Positions 10,779-17,035 of a stretch of 21,525 bases of DNA are shown piece by piece. This DNA comes from Acanthamoeba sp. SK_2022b. Lineage: Eukaryota > Discosea > Longamoebia > Acanthamoebidae. Under the pieces are notes generated by a model. The model was not told where the DNA came from, did not search any database, and was given only the letters and a program-made list of their open reading frames with translations. Made by a program: the position numbers and the translations under genes. The stretch covers positions 1 to 21,525 of the forward strand of contig JANDJZ010000864.1 of assembly GCA_027943245.1 (NCBI GenBank), written 5' to 3'. Within the stretch, counting starts at the first letter, position 1. Each line of letters opens with the position of its first letter.

Positions 10779-11156
10779 TTACTTCAGTTCAGCCTTGGCA
10801 CCGGCTTCCACCAGCTTCTTCACAGCGGCTTCAGCGTCAGCCTTGGCAACGCCTTCCTTGACGTTCTTGGGAGCGCCGTCGACCAGGTCCTTGGCTTCCT
10901 TCAGACCCAGGCCGGTGATTTCACGCACGGCCTTGATGACGGAAACCTTGTTCGCGCCGGCTTCGGTCAGCACAACGTTGAACTCGGTCTTTTCTTCTGC
11001 AGCAGCAGCACCGCCAGCAGCGCCACCAGCAGCGGGAGCGGCCATGGCGGCAGCGCTCACGCCGAACTTCTCTTCAATGGCCTTCACCAGGTCATTGAGT
11101 TCCAGGACCGTCATGCCGTCGAGCGCGGTCAGAAATGCGTCTTTATCGAATGCCAT
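10779..11156 (-). CDS. rplL: 50S ribosomal protein L7/L12
   Basis: 125-residue stalk protein that recruits translation GTPases such as EF-Tu and EF-G to the ribosome. Residues 1-33 form the helical dimerisation and L10-binding domain, 34-53 the Ala/Gly-rich flexible hinge, and 54-125 the globular factor-binding domain with the expected [20 protein letters not shown] segment. Length is typical for the family. It lies 37 nt after rplJ, with AGGAA upstream of the ATG, and is expected to be made in several copies per L10 from the shared rplJL transcript. A strong hairpin just after its stop probably reduces read-through into rpoB. Confidence 0.98.
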   Translation of the reverse strand: MAFDKDAFLTALDGMTVLELNDLVKAIEEKFGVSAAAMAAPAAGGAAGGAAAAEEKTEFNVVLTEAGANKVSVIKAVREITGLGLKEAKDLVDGAPKNVKEGVAKADAEAAVKKLVEAGAKAELK

Positions 11157-11193
11157 TTTGATTTCCTAACAATATTGGTTAACTGCCGCGCGC

Positions 11194-11721
11194 TCAGGCT
11201 GCGACTGCTTCGGCTGCCGGTTCTTCGGCAGAGCCTTCGCTCTTCTTTGCCGCCAGGGCGCCCAGCACAACGGCCGTACGCGAGATAGGCGACATCAGCA
11301 AGCCACACAGTTGTGCCAGCAGAACTTCCTTCGAGGGGATGTTCGCCAGTTGCTTCACACCGTTCACGTCCAGGGCCTTGCCTGCAAACGCACCACCGCG
11401 GATCACCAGCTTGTCGTTGGTTTTCGCGAAGTCGGCCACCACCTTGGCGGCAGCCACTGCGTCTTCAGAGAAGCCATAGATCAGAGGGCCGGTCATCTGG
11501 TCGGCGACAACGTCGAACTGGCTGCCAGCCACAGCACGGCGGGCCAGCGTGTTCTTCAACACGCTCAGGCTCACACCCTTGCTGCGGGCGTCAACGCGCA
11601 GTTTGGTCATGTCGGCGACCGTGATGCCGCGGTATTCCGCGATCACAAGCGTTTGAGCTTTTGCGGCGAGGCTGGTCACTTCATTGATGACCGCTTCTTT
11701 CTCACTGCGATTAAGACTCAA
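11194..11721 (-). CDS. rplJ: 50S ribosomal protein L10, TTG start
   Basis: 175-residue L10, the base of the ribosomal stalk that binds 23S rRNA and carries L7/L12 dimers on its C-terminal helix. It begins [15 protein letters not shown], the usual L10 N-terminus, followed by the [15 protein letters not shown] region. The start codon is TTG at 11721, supported by AAGGAG six bases upstream (AAGGAGTAGACCTTG); no ATG fits. The C-terminus has an acidic Ala/Glu-rich tail slightly longer than in E. coli (165 residues). A structured 226-nt leader precedes it, where autoregulation by the L10-L12 complex would be expected. A TTG start may also help keep its synthesis below that of L12. Confidence 0.97.
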   Translation of the reverse strand: MSLNRSEKEAVINEVTSLAAKAQTLVIAEYRGITVADMTKLRVDARSKGVSLSVLKNTLARRAVAGSQFDVVADQMTGPLIYGFSEDAVAAAKVVADFAKTNDKLVIRGGAFAGKALDVNGVKQLANIPSKEVLLAQLCGLLMSPISRTAVVLGALAAKKSEGSAEEPAAEAVAA

Positions 11722-11932
11722 GGTCTACTCCTTCAAATGCACACTCGGGGCAGGCCCCTCATGCGCGCTCTTGTTGCAGCGACCAACTGTTTTGGAAATG
11801 CATCCATCTGCAGCGGGATCGCCATCTGCGTTGGCCCCTGAGGTTTAAGTGCCGCAAGGCACACCAACGGTCTTGGATGACCCGGCGCATCGCTGCGCCG
11901 GCCCACCACTGAGGCAGCCCGCAAGCCGCCTC
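11722..11932 (-). promoter_or_regulatory. Structured leader of rplJL, candidate L10 autoregulatory region
   Basis: The rplA-rplJ spacer holds no gene but several hairpins on the transcribed strand: 11882-11889/11894-11901 (CCGGCGCA/TGCGCCGG, 4-nt loop), a GAGGC/GCCTC structure at about 11911-11931, and GGGG/CCCC (11747-11750/11755-11758) close to the rplJ ribosome-binding site. CCAAC and GTTGG elements between them could pair. In E. coli the L10-L12 complex binds such a leader to repress its own translation. Assignment rests on position and folding potential; I did not match the family consensus base by base. No convincing promoter was found within it. Confidence 0.55.
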
Positions 11933-11947
11933 AAGATTTCTTGGCTA

Positions 11948-12643
11948 TCAGGCCGAGATGGTTTGCGTGTCGACGCGAACGCCCACACCCATGGTCGACG
12001 AAACAGCCACCTTGCGCAGGTACAGGCCCTTGCTCGAGGCGGGCTTGGACTTGTTCAGGGCGTCGATCAGCGCAGCCAGGTTGCCTTGCAGCTTCTCGTT
12101 GTCGAACGAGCGGCGGCCGATGGTGGCGTGGATGATGCCGGCCTTGTCGACACGGTATTGCACCTGACCAGCTTTGGCGTTCTTCACGGCCGTGGCCACA
12201 TCGGGAGTCACCGTACCCACCTTGGGGTTGGGCATCAGGCCGCGCGGGCCCAGGATCTGACCCAGCGTACCGACGACGCGCATGGCGTCGGGGGCAGCGA
12301 TGACCACGTCGAAGGGCATGTCGCCAGCCTTCACGCGGGCAGCCAGGTCGTCCATGCCGACCACGTCGGCGCCGGCAGCCTTGGCTTCTTCAGCCTTGGC
12401 GCCTTGGGCGAACACGGCCACGCGGGCGGTCTTGCCAGTGCCGTGGGGCAGCACGACGGCGCCACGAACCACTTGGTCAGACTTCTTGGCGTCCACGCCC
12501 AGTTGCACGGCCACGTCGATGGATTCATCGAACTTGGCGGTGGCGGCTTCCTTCACCAGCGCCACGGCGTCGGCGAAAGCGTACAGCTTGGTGGACTCCA
12601 CCTTGCCCTGGAGAGCCTTTTGCTTCTTGGTCAACTTGGCCAT
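11948..12643 (-). CDS. rplA: 50S ribosomal protein L1
   Basis: 231-residue L1 (E. coli 234), which binds 23S rRNA at the L1 stalk near the E site and, in many bacteria, represses its own rplKA mRNA. The sequence is full length: [15 protein letters not shown]-terminus, two-domain alpha/beta fold with the hallmark [18 protein letters not shown] (about residues 131-148) in the middle and the [12 protein letters not shown] segment in the second half. Its ATG directly abuts the rplK stop (TAAATG), with GGAGGG inside the rplK 3' end as ribosome-binding site, so the two are translationally linked. No oddities seen. Confidence 0.98.
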   Translation of the reverse strand: MAKLTKKQKALQGKVESTKLYAFADAVALVKEAATAKFDESIDVAVQLGVDAKKSDQVVRGAVVLPHGTGKTARVAVFAQGAKAEEAKAAGADVVGMDDLAARVKAGDMPFDVVIAAPDAMRVVGTLGQILGPRGLMPNPKVGTVTPDVATAVKNAKAGQVQYRVDKAGIIHATIGRRSFDNEKLQGNLAALIDALNKSKPASSKGLYLRKVAVSSTMGVGVRVDTQTISA

Positions 12644-13075
12644 TTACACACCCTCCACAATCACGCCCATCGAACGGGCCGAACCAGCCAGCGTACGCAC
12701 GGCGGCGTCGACGTCAGCAGCGTTCATGTCCTTCAGCTTGGTGTTGGCGATCTCTTCCAGCTGAGCGCGGGTGATCTTGCCGACCTTGTTCTTCAGGGGG
12801 TTGGAGGAGCCCTTGTCCAGCTTGATGGCCTTCTTGATCAGCACAGTCGCCGGAGGCGTCTTGATGATGAAGGTGAAGCTCTTGTCGGCAAAGGCCGTGA
12901 TGACCACGGGCAGGGGCAGGCCGGGCTCGACACCTTGGGTCTGGGCGTTGAACGCCTTGCAGAATTCCATGATGTTGAGGCCGCGCTGACCCAGCGCAGG
13001 ACCGATCGGAGGAGAGGGATTGGCCTTACCAGCTGGCACTTGCAGCTTGATGAAGCCGACGATTTTCTTCGCCAT
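12644..13075 (-). CDS. rplK: 50S ribosomal protein L11
   Basis: 143-residue L11 (E. coli 142), part of the GTPase-associated centre and needed for RelA-dependent stringent response signalling. The start at 13075 ([20 protein letters not shown]) is chosen because AAGGAG lies 6 nt upstream and it matches the family; an upstream in-frame ATG at 13111 would add 12 unconserved residues. The N-terminal domain has the proline-rich [20 protein letters not shown] segment; the C-terminal RNA-binding domain ends [11 protein letters not shown]. It is first gene of an rplKA pair with its own promoter candidate at 13201-13229 and an intervening leader. Confidence 0.98.
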   Translation of the reverse strand: MAKKIVGFIKLQVPAGKANPSPPIGPALGQRGLNIMEFCKAFNAQTQGVEPGLPLPVVITAFADKSFTFIIKTPPATVLIKKAIKLDKGSSNPLKNKVGKITRAQLEEIANTKLKDMNAADVDAAVRTLAGSARSMGVIVEGV

Positions 13076-13099
13076 TGAATGCTCCTTGCGGGTATAGCG

Positions 13100-13134
13100 C
13101 CGCCGGCCCAACCAACAATAGTTGCAGCCGGCAG
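13100..13134 (-). promoter_or_regulatory. Leader hairpin upstream of rplK, candidate L1 target
   Basis: An 8-bp stem (one G-U pair) formed by 13134-13127 and 13107-13100 on the transcribed strand closes a 19-nt loop, 25 nt upstream of the rplK start. In E. coli, L1 binds a hairpin in the L11 leader that mimics its rRNA site. Here position fits, but I could not confirm the conserved L1-contact bases. Confidence 0.45.
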
Positions 13135-13200
13135 CTCCCCGGGGGTTAAAAGACTCTTGCTGACACGCCCTGCACCGAGCCTAAAAATGCAGAGCCAGAG

Positions 13201-13229
13201 ATTGTAAGCGGTAACTCAGGTTTTTTCAA
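13201..13229 (-). promoter_or_regulatory. Sigma70-type promoter for rplKA, overlapping nusG end
   Basis: On the minus strand TTGAAA (13229-13224) and TACAAT (13206-13201) are separated by exactly 17 nt. Both hexamers match consensus at five of six positions or nearly so. The -35 box lies in the last codons of nusG and the -10 just past its stop, giving a leader of about 120 nt before rplK. This corresponds to the known L11 promoter location in E. coli. Confidence 0.75.
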
Positions 13230-13800
13230 CCTGGGCAAATTCAAGCTCGACCGGCGTGGAGCGACCGAAGATCATCACCGAGACGCGCAGGCGGCTCTTT
13301 TCGTAGTTGACCTCTTCGACCGAGCCATTGAAGTCCGTGAAGGGGCCTTCCTTGACACGCACCAGTTCGCCGGGCATGAATTCGATCTTGTGGCGCGGCT
13401 TGTCCGTGCCTTCCTGCATCTGGCTGACGATCTTGCGCACTTCGTCTTCGGAGATCGGTGCGGGGCGGTTCTTGGCACCACCCACGAAACCCGTCACCTT
13501 GCTGGTGTGCTTGACCAGGTGCCAGGTGTCGTCGTCCATGACCATCTCGACGAACACGTAGCCAGGGAACAAGCGGCGTTCGGTGGTACGGCGCTGGCCG
13601 TTCTTCATCTCCACCACTTCCTCGGTGGGAACCAGGATGCGGCCGAACTTGGACTGCATGTCCGAACGCGCGATGCGCTCGATGATGTTGCGCTCCACGG
13701 CCTTTTCCATGCCGGAGTAGGCATGGACGATGTACCAGCGCAGATCCGGATTGGCAGGCGTTGCCCCTCCGTCGTTCACACCTGTTTCGACAGCATCCAT
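13216..13800 (-). CDS. nusG: Transcription termination/antitermination factor NusG
   Basis: 194-residue NusG, which binds the RNA polymerase clamp, suppresses pausing, and links polymerase to Rho or to ribosomal protein S10. The N-terminal NGN domain begins at about residue 20 ([19 protein letters not shown]) and includes [10 protein letters not shown]; the KOW domain near the C-terminus has [20 protein letters not shown]. There is a short acidic extension of about 18 residues before the NGN domain, longer than in E. coli (181 residues in total), as is common in betaproteobacteria. Its ATG overlaps the secE stop by one base (TAATG), so it is translationally coupled to secE. The 3' end also carries the rplK promoter -35 box. 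Confidence 0.98.
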   Translation of the reverse strand: MDAVETGVNDGGATPANPDLRWYIVHAYSGMEKAVERNIIERIARSDMQSKFGRILVPTEEVVEMKNGQRRTTERRLFPGYVFVEMVMDDDTWHLVKHTSKVTGFVGGAKNRPAPISEDEVRKIVSQMQEGTDKPRHKIEFMPGELVRVKEGPFTDFNGSVEEVNYEKSRLRVSVMIFGRSTPVELEFAQVEKT

Positions 13801-14183
13801 TACTTCCTCCAGCCCAAAATCAGGTCATACAGGACCCACTCCAGCGTCTTGTCCGTGAACCACAGGAACAAGGCCATGATGACCACAAAGCCGAAGACGT
13901 ACAAGGTCATCTGCATGGTCTCCTTGCGCGTCGGCCAGACGACCTTCTTGACTTCGCGCCAGGCATCCTGCGCAAAGCTGACGAAACGCTTTCCGGGCTC
14001 GGAAACAAGGAACGTGCCAGCAGCCGCAGCCAGACCGACCAGCAGCACCAGCCACTGAACGATGGGCCCTTGCTTGCTCAGCAGATAGAAACCTGCGATC
14101 GCAGCAACGACTAAAGCCGCGACTGCGGCAAGCTTGGCTTTGTCAGCTCCGGAGCTGACCGTTTCAACCTGAGTAGTGGCCAT
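13800..14183 (-). CDS. secE: Preprotein translocase subunit SecE
   Basis: 127-residue inner-membrane protein that clamps SecY in the SecYEG channel, the same length as E. coli SecE. Three hydrophobic segments are visible (about residues 17-34, 41-60 and 92-110), and the conserved cytoplasmic amphipathic region [15 protein letters not shown] (75-89) precedes the last one, as expected. ATG at 14183 has only a weak Shine-Dalgarno (AGAAATGG). The gene follows tRNA-Trp and is coupled to nusG. No separate promoter is obvious, so transcription probably comes through tuf and tRNA-Trp. Confidence 0.97.
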   Translation of the reverse strand: MATTQVETVSSGADKAKLAAVAALVVAAIAGFYLLSKQGPIVQWLVLLVGLAAAAGTFLVSEPGKRFVSFAQDAWREVKKVVWPTRKETMQMTLYVFGFVVIMALFLWFTDKTLEWVLYDLILGWRK

Positions 14184-14228
14184 AATCCATTTCTAATGCG
14201 CATTTTTTGCGCAACGCCAAGACACCGA

Positions 14229-14248
14229 AGCCCGCTTTGGGGCGGGCT
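14229..14248 (-). other. Hairpin between tRNA-Trp and secE
   Basis: A perfect 7-bp stem (AGCCCGC/GCGGGCT, arms 14229-14235 and 14242-14248) with a 6-nt loop lies 21 nt after the tRNA-Trp 3' end. No T-run follows, so it looks like a processing or stability element, or a weak attenuator before secE, not a full terminator. Confidence 0.5.
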
Positions 14249-14269
14249 CGTTGCGATTCCACCATCAGG

Positions 14270-14345
14270 TGGCAGGGGCAGTAGGAATCGAACCTACAAC
14301 CTTCGGTTTTGGAGACCGACGCTCTGCCAATTGAGCTATACCCCT
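14270..14345 (-). tRNA. tRNA-Trp (CCA)
   Basis: 76-nt cloverleaf on the minus strand. The 7-bp acceptor stem AGGGGTA/TGCCCCT is followed by discriminator G and an encoded CCA. The anticodon loop CTCCAAA gives anticodon CCA, reading UGG, and the T-loop is GTTCGAATC. It starts 9 nt after the tuf stop codon, so it must be cut out of a tuf-tRNA-secE transcript. Confidence 0.98.
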
Positions 14346-14354
14346 ACGAATCAG

Positions 14355-15177
14355 TTAGGCAATGATCTTGGCAACCACGCCAGCGCCCACGGTACGGCCG
14401 CCTTCGCGGATAGCGAAGCGCAGACCTTCTTCCATGGCGATGGGGGCGATCAGCTTGACGGTGATCGACACGTTATCGCCAGGCATCACCATTTCCTTGT
14501 CGGCGGGCAGCTCGATGGAGCCGGTCACGTCGGTCGTGCGGAAATAGAACTGGGGACGGTAGTTGTTGAAGAACGGAGTGTGGCGACCACCTTCGTCCTT
14601 GGACAGCACGTACACCTCAGCCGTGAAGTGGGTGTGGGGCTTGATGGAGCCGGGCTTGCACAGCACTTGGCCGCGTTCCACGTCTTCACGCTTGGTGCCG
14701 CGCAGCAGCAGGCCCACGTTGTCGCCAGCTTGGCCTTGGTCCAGCAGCTTGCGGAACATTTCCACGCCGGTGACGATGGTCTTCTGGGTGTCGCGGATAC
14801 CGACGATTTCGATTTCTTCGCCGACCTTGATGATGCCGCGCTCCACGCGACCGGTCACCACGGTGCCACGGCCGGAGATCGAGAACACGTCTTCCACGGG
14901 CATTGCGAAGGCACCGTCCACAGCGCGCTCGGGCGTGGGGATGTAGGTGTCCAGGGCTTCAGCCAGACGCAGGATGGCGGGCTCGCCCTTGTCGCTTGCG
15001 TCACCTTCCAGGGCCAGCTTGGCCGAGCCGCGGATGATGGGGGTGTCGTCGCCGGGGAAGTCGTACTTGGCCAGCAGCTCGCGCACTTCCATTTCGACCA
15101 GCTCCAGCAGCTCTTCGTCGTCCACCATGTCGCACTTGTTCAGGAACACGATGATGTAGGGCACGCCCACCTGCCGA

Positions 15178-15209
<32 letters not shown>

Positions 15210-15255
15210 CGGGCCGTCAGCGGCCGAGCACACCAGGATAGCGCCGTCCATCTGA

Positions 15256-15296
<41 letters not shown>

Positions 15297-15545
15297 GGGG
15301 CAGTCAACGTGAGCGTAGTGGCGGTTGGCCGTTTCGTACTCGACGTGGGCGGTGTTGATCGTGATGCCGCGGGCCTTTTCTTCAGGTGCTGCGTCGATCT
15401 GGTCGTAAGCCTTGGCTTCGCCGCCGAACTTCTTGGACAGAACGGTGGCGATGGCAGCCGTCAGGGTCGTCTTGCCGTGGTCCACGTGACCGATGGTGCC
15501 CACGTTGACGTGGGGCTTGGTACGCTCGAATTTTTCTTTAGCCAT
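14355..15545 (-). CDS. tuf: Elongation factor Tu
   Basis: 396-residue GTPase that delivers aminoacyl-tRNA to the ribosomal A site. GTP-binding motifs are present: GHVDHGKT (19-26), DCPGH (81-85) and NKCD (136-139), followed by the two beta-barrel domains and an intact C-terminus ([10 protein letters not shown]). Length and sequence are typical. The start ATG has GGAG eight bases upstream. It sits in the order tRNA-Tyr, Gly, Thr, tuf, as for tufB in E. coli; proteobacteria commonly carry a second copy in the str operon, which is not in this window. It is probably cotranscribed with the upstream tRNAs and with the downstream tRNA-Trp, 9 nt away. Confidence 0.99.
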
Positions 15546-15623
15546 TTTTCCGACTCCGAAAAAAATCTAAATCACTACAACAGGATTTGGCGCAACCCCA
15601 TCTAGCGAGCGCACCAGAGAGAA

Positions 15624-15650
15624 TGGTGCCCATGGGCAGGATCGAACTGC

Positions 15651-15689
<39 letters not shown>

Positions 15690-15698
15690 CACATGGGC
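15624..15698 (-). tRNA. tRNA-Thr (GGT)
   Basis: 75-nt cloverleaf with acceptor stem GCCCATG/CATGGGC, discriminator A and encoded CCA. The anticodon stem CTCCC/GGGAG closes loop TTGGTAA, giving anticodon GGT. It lies 78 nt upstream of tuf and 43 nt after tRNA-Gly in the transcript. Confidence 0.98.
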
Positions 15699-15741
15699 CT
15701 TGAAGCCGCCGAAGCAACCTCAAAAAACTTTGCTTGCAAAC

Positions 15742-15815
15742 TGGAGCGGGAGACGGGAATCGAACCCGCGTCATTAGCTTGGAAGGCTAGGGTTCTACCA
15801 TTGAACTACTCCCGC
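15742..15815 (-). tRNA. tRNA-Gly (TCC)
   Basis: 74-nt cloverleaf with acceptor stem GCGGGAG/CTCCCGC, discriminator T and encoded CCA. Anticodon loop CTTCCAA gives TCC. The anticodon stem is CTAGC/GCTAA, so the outermost pair (27-43) is a C-A mismatch; the other four pairs are canonical. It lies between tRNA-Tyr and tRNA-Thr. Confidence 0.97.
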
Positions 15816-15870
15816 ACAGATTGACTGCACGCTGCCACCTTTTCAGATGACTTCTCTTCTTCACCATTAC

Positions 15871-15956
15871 TGGTGGAGGGGACTGGATTCGAACCAGTGT
15901 AGGCGTAAGCCAACAGATTTACAGTCTGCCCCCTTTAGCCACTCGGGCACCCCTCC
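15871..15956 (-). tRNA. tRNA-Tyr (GTA)
   Basis: 86-nt class II tRNA with the long variable arm expected for tRNA-Tyr. Acceptor stem GGAGGGG pairs with the 3' strand; discriminator A and CCA are encoded. Anticodon GTA lies in ACTGTAAATC. It is the first gene of the tRNA-Tyr/Gly/Thr/tuf unit, immediately after a promoter. Confidence 0.98.
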
Positions 15957-15968
15957 GAAGAGATTTGA

Positions 15969-15997
15969 ATTCTAGCACCGTTTTTTTCGTCTGAAAA
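15969..15997 (-). promoter_or_regulatory. Promoter of the tRNA-Tyr/Gly/Thr-tuf operon with A/T-rich upstream tracts
   Basis: Minus strand -10 TAGAAT (15974-15969) and -35 TTTTCA (15997-15992) are separated by 17 nt. The predicted start is only about six bases before the tRNA-Tyr 5' end. Upstream of the -35 are a T-tract and an A-tract (about 15994-16016), resembling an UP element for the polymerase alpha subunit, common at stable-RNA promoters. The same tracts can pair into a weak A:T hairpin. Confidence 0.7.
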
Positions 15998-16046
15998 AAT
16001 TCAGTGCATTTTTTTCTCAGGCCACCGAGGCGATCCAAGAAAAATG

Positions 16047-16122
16047 TGGCGCGGCTGGCGGGGATCGAACCCACGACCCTTGGCTTCGGAGGCCAATACT
16101 CTATCCACTGAGCTACAGCCGC
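16047..16122 (-). tRNA. tRNA-Arg (CCG)
   Basis: 76-nt cloverleaf with acceptor stem GCGGCTG paired to CAGCCGC, discriminator G and encoded CCA. Anticodon stem TTGGC/GCCAA closes loop CTCCGAA, giving anticodon CCG (reads CGG). It is separated from tRNA-Tyr by 90 nt that contain the latter's promoter, so it is probably its own transcript. I found no clear promoter for it in the 82 nt upstream. Confidence 0.97.
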
Positions 16123-16204
16123 TCAAGGCATCGCTGCCCTGCACAAGCCGATGATTGTCGCATGACTTTGCACTAGCGCGTACAAGCCCCGCGGCCCCGC
16201 CCGC

Positions 16205-16843
16205 TCATTGGGCAGGAGCCTCCGAAACCGTGAAGCCCAGCCCGCGCAGGCAGACATCCACCGCCTGGGCACCCACTTGCTTGAGATCGAAAGCCCGCCC
16301 CAGCAGCCAGCTCTGCAGCAGCCCGTCAAACATGGCGCACAGTGCGATCGATGCCTGGTGCGCCGACATGGGCATGGTGACCGCATGGCTTTCGGCGGCG
16401 GCACACAGCGCCAGCTCCAGCCGGGACGAAAAGGAGTCCAGTGCCGCGCGATTGCGCTCCTGCACCGGCATGAGCTCGCCCACGTACTCCACCTTGAGCA
16501 ACAGGATCTCGAAGACGCGCCGCGTGCTGTCGTCATCCGCAATGCGCCCGAAGACCACCGCCATCAGGCGCCGCACATATTCCAGCGCATCGCATTCGGA
16601 GTCATCTTCGCAGTCGCCCTGAGCGGCCTGCTCCAGCGGGAGCGTGACGCGATCCAGCATGGCATAGAAGAGATCCAGCTTGTCCTTGAAATGCCAGTAG
16701 ACCGCACCGCGCGTGGCGCCGGCTCGCTGGGCAATCTCGTTGAGCGAGGCCCGGGCGACACCCTGCTCGTAGAACACTTGCTCCGCAGCGTCCAGCAGAC
16801 TGTTGCGCGTTGCAAACGCATCTTCTTTCGTTCGTCGTGCCAA
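16205..16843 (-). CDS. TetR/AcrR-family repressor of the adjacent RND efflux operon
   Basis: 212-residue one-component repressor of the AcrR/TtgR type. From the preferred TTG start at 16843 it reads MARRTKEDAFATRNSLLDAA, the typical opening of efflux-pump TetR regulators; AAGGA lies 8 nt upstream. An in-frame ATG at 16876 would add 11 residues not usual for the family and has a poor ribosome-binding site. The helix-turn-helix spans about residues 31-51 (ASLNEIAQRAGATRGAVYWH), and the rest is a helical ligand-binding domain with a variable sequence. It diverges from the efflux operon across a gap holding a 28-bp palindrome, its likely operator. Inducing drugs cannot be read from sequence. The regulatory target is inferred from position. 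Confidence 0.93.
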   Translation of the reverse strand: MARRTKEDAFATRNSLLDAAEQVFYEQGVARASLNEIAQRAGATRGAVYWHFKDKLDLFYAMLDRVTLPLEQAAQGDCEDDSECDALEYVRRLMAVVFGRIADDDSTRRVFEILLLKVEYVGELMPVQERNRAALDSFSSRLELALCAAAESHAVTMPMSAHQASIALCAMFDGLLQSWLLGRAFDLKQVGAQAVDVCLRGLGFTVSEAPAQ

Positions 16844-16921
16844 GATGTATTTCCTTCCATCGTTGAGCCCGGCCATGCCACGCTACGCCATGCTTCGCGC
16901 CGCCTTGCAGCAACTGCGGTC

Positions 16922-16949
16922 ATTATACATTCATGTATGTATGTATAAT
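16922..16949. promoter_or_regulatory. Palindromic operator with two outward-facing -10 boxes
   Basis: Nine-base arms ATTATACAT (16922-16930) and ATGTATAAT (16941-16949) are exact reverse complements around a 10-nt centre that is itself partly symmetrical. The right arm contains TATAAT on the plus strand (16944-16949), 86 nt before the efflux operon start. The left arm contains TATAAT on the minus strand (16927-16922), 78 nt before the repressor start. The -35 regions are weak. The ACAT/ATGT half-site pattern resembles the E. coli AcrR box. It is the likely repressor site controlling both directions. Confidence 0.75.
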
Positions 16950-16958
16950 CCGCGACTT

Positions 16959-16999
16959 GCCCGTGGACACGGGCGTTCCGGATAGCGCTGACCGGAACG
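16959..16999 (+). promoter_or_regulatory. Two adjacent hairpins in the efflux operon 5' leader
   Basis: Hairpin one has 7-bp arms GCCCGTG (16959-16965) and CACGGGC (16968-16974) with a 2-nt centre. Hairpin two has 8-bp arms CGTTCCGG (16974-16981) and CCGGAACG (16992-16999) with a 10-nt loop. Both would lie in the untranslated leader between the -10 box and the start codon at 17036. Neither has a T-run, so they are not terminators. They could be mRNA structures or a further protein-binding site. Confidence 0.55.
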
Positions 17000-17035
17000 T
17001 CAACATCGTTATTTGATTCAGCACAAGGACCCATC

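Noticed and set aside
11882..11901. A terminator after rplA
   Set aside because: The hairpin is perfect and GC-rich but is not followed by T residues; it is listed as part of the rplJ leader.
15998..16046. An intrinsic terminator for tRNA-Arg
   Set aside because: The only stem is an A:T-rich pairing without a GC core; the tracts fit better as an upstream promoter element for tRNA-Tyr.
16047..16876. A genomic island inserted at tRNA-Arg carrying the efflux locus
   Set aside because: No integrase, no repeated tRNA 3' end and no visible shift in base composition; the efflux genes look native.
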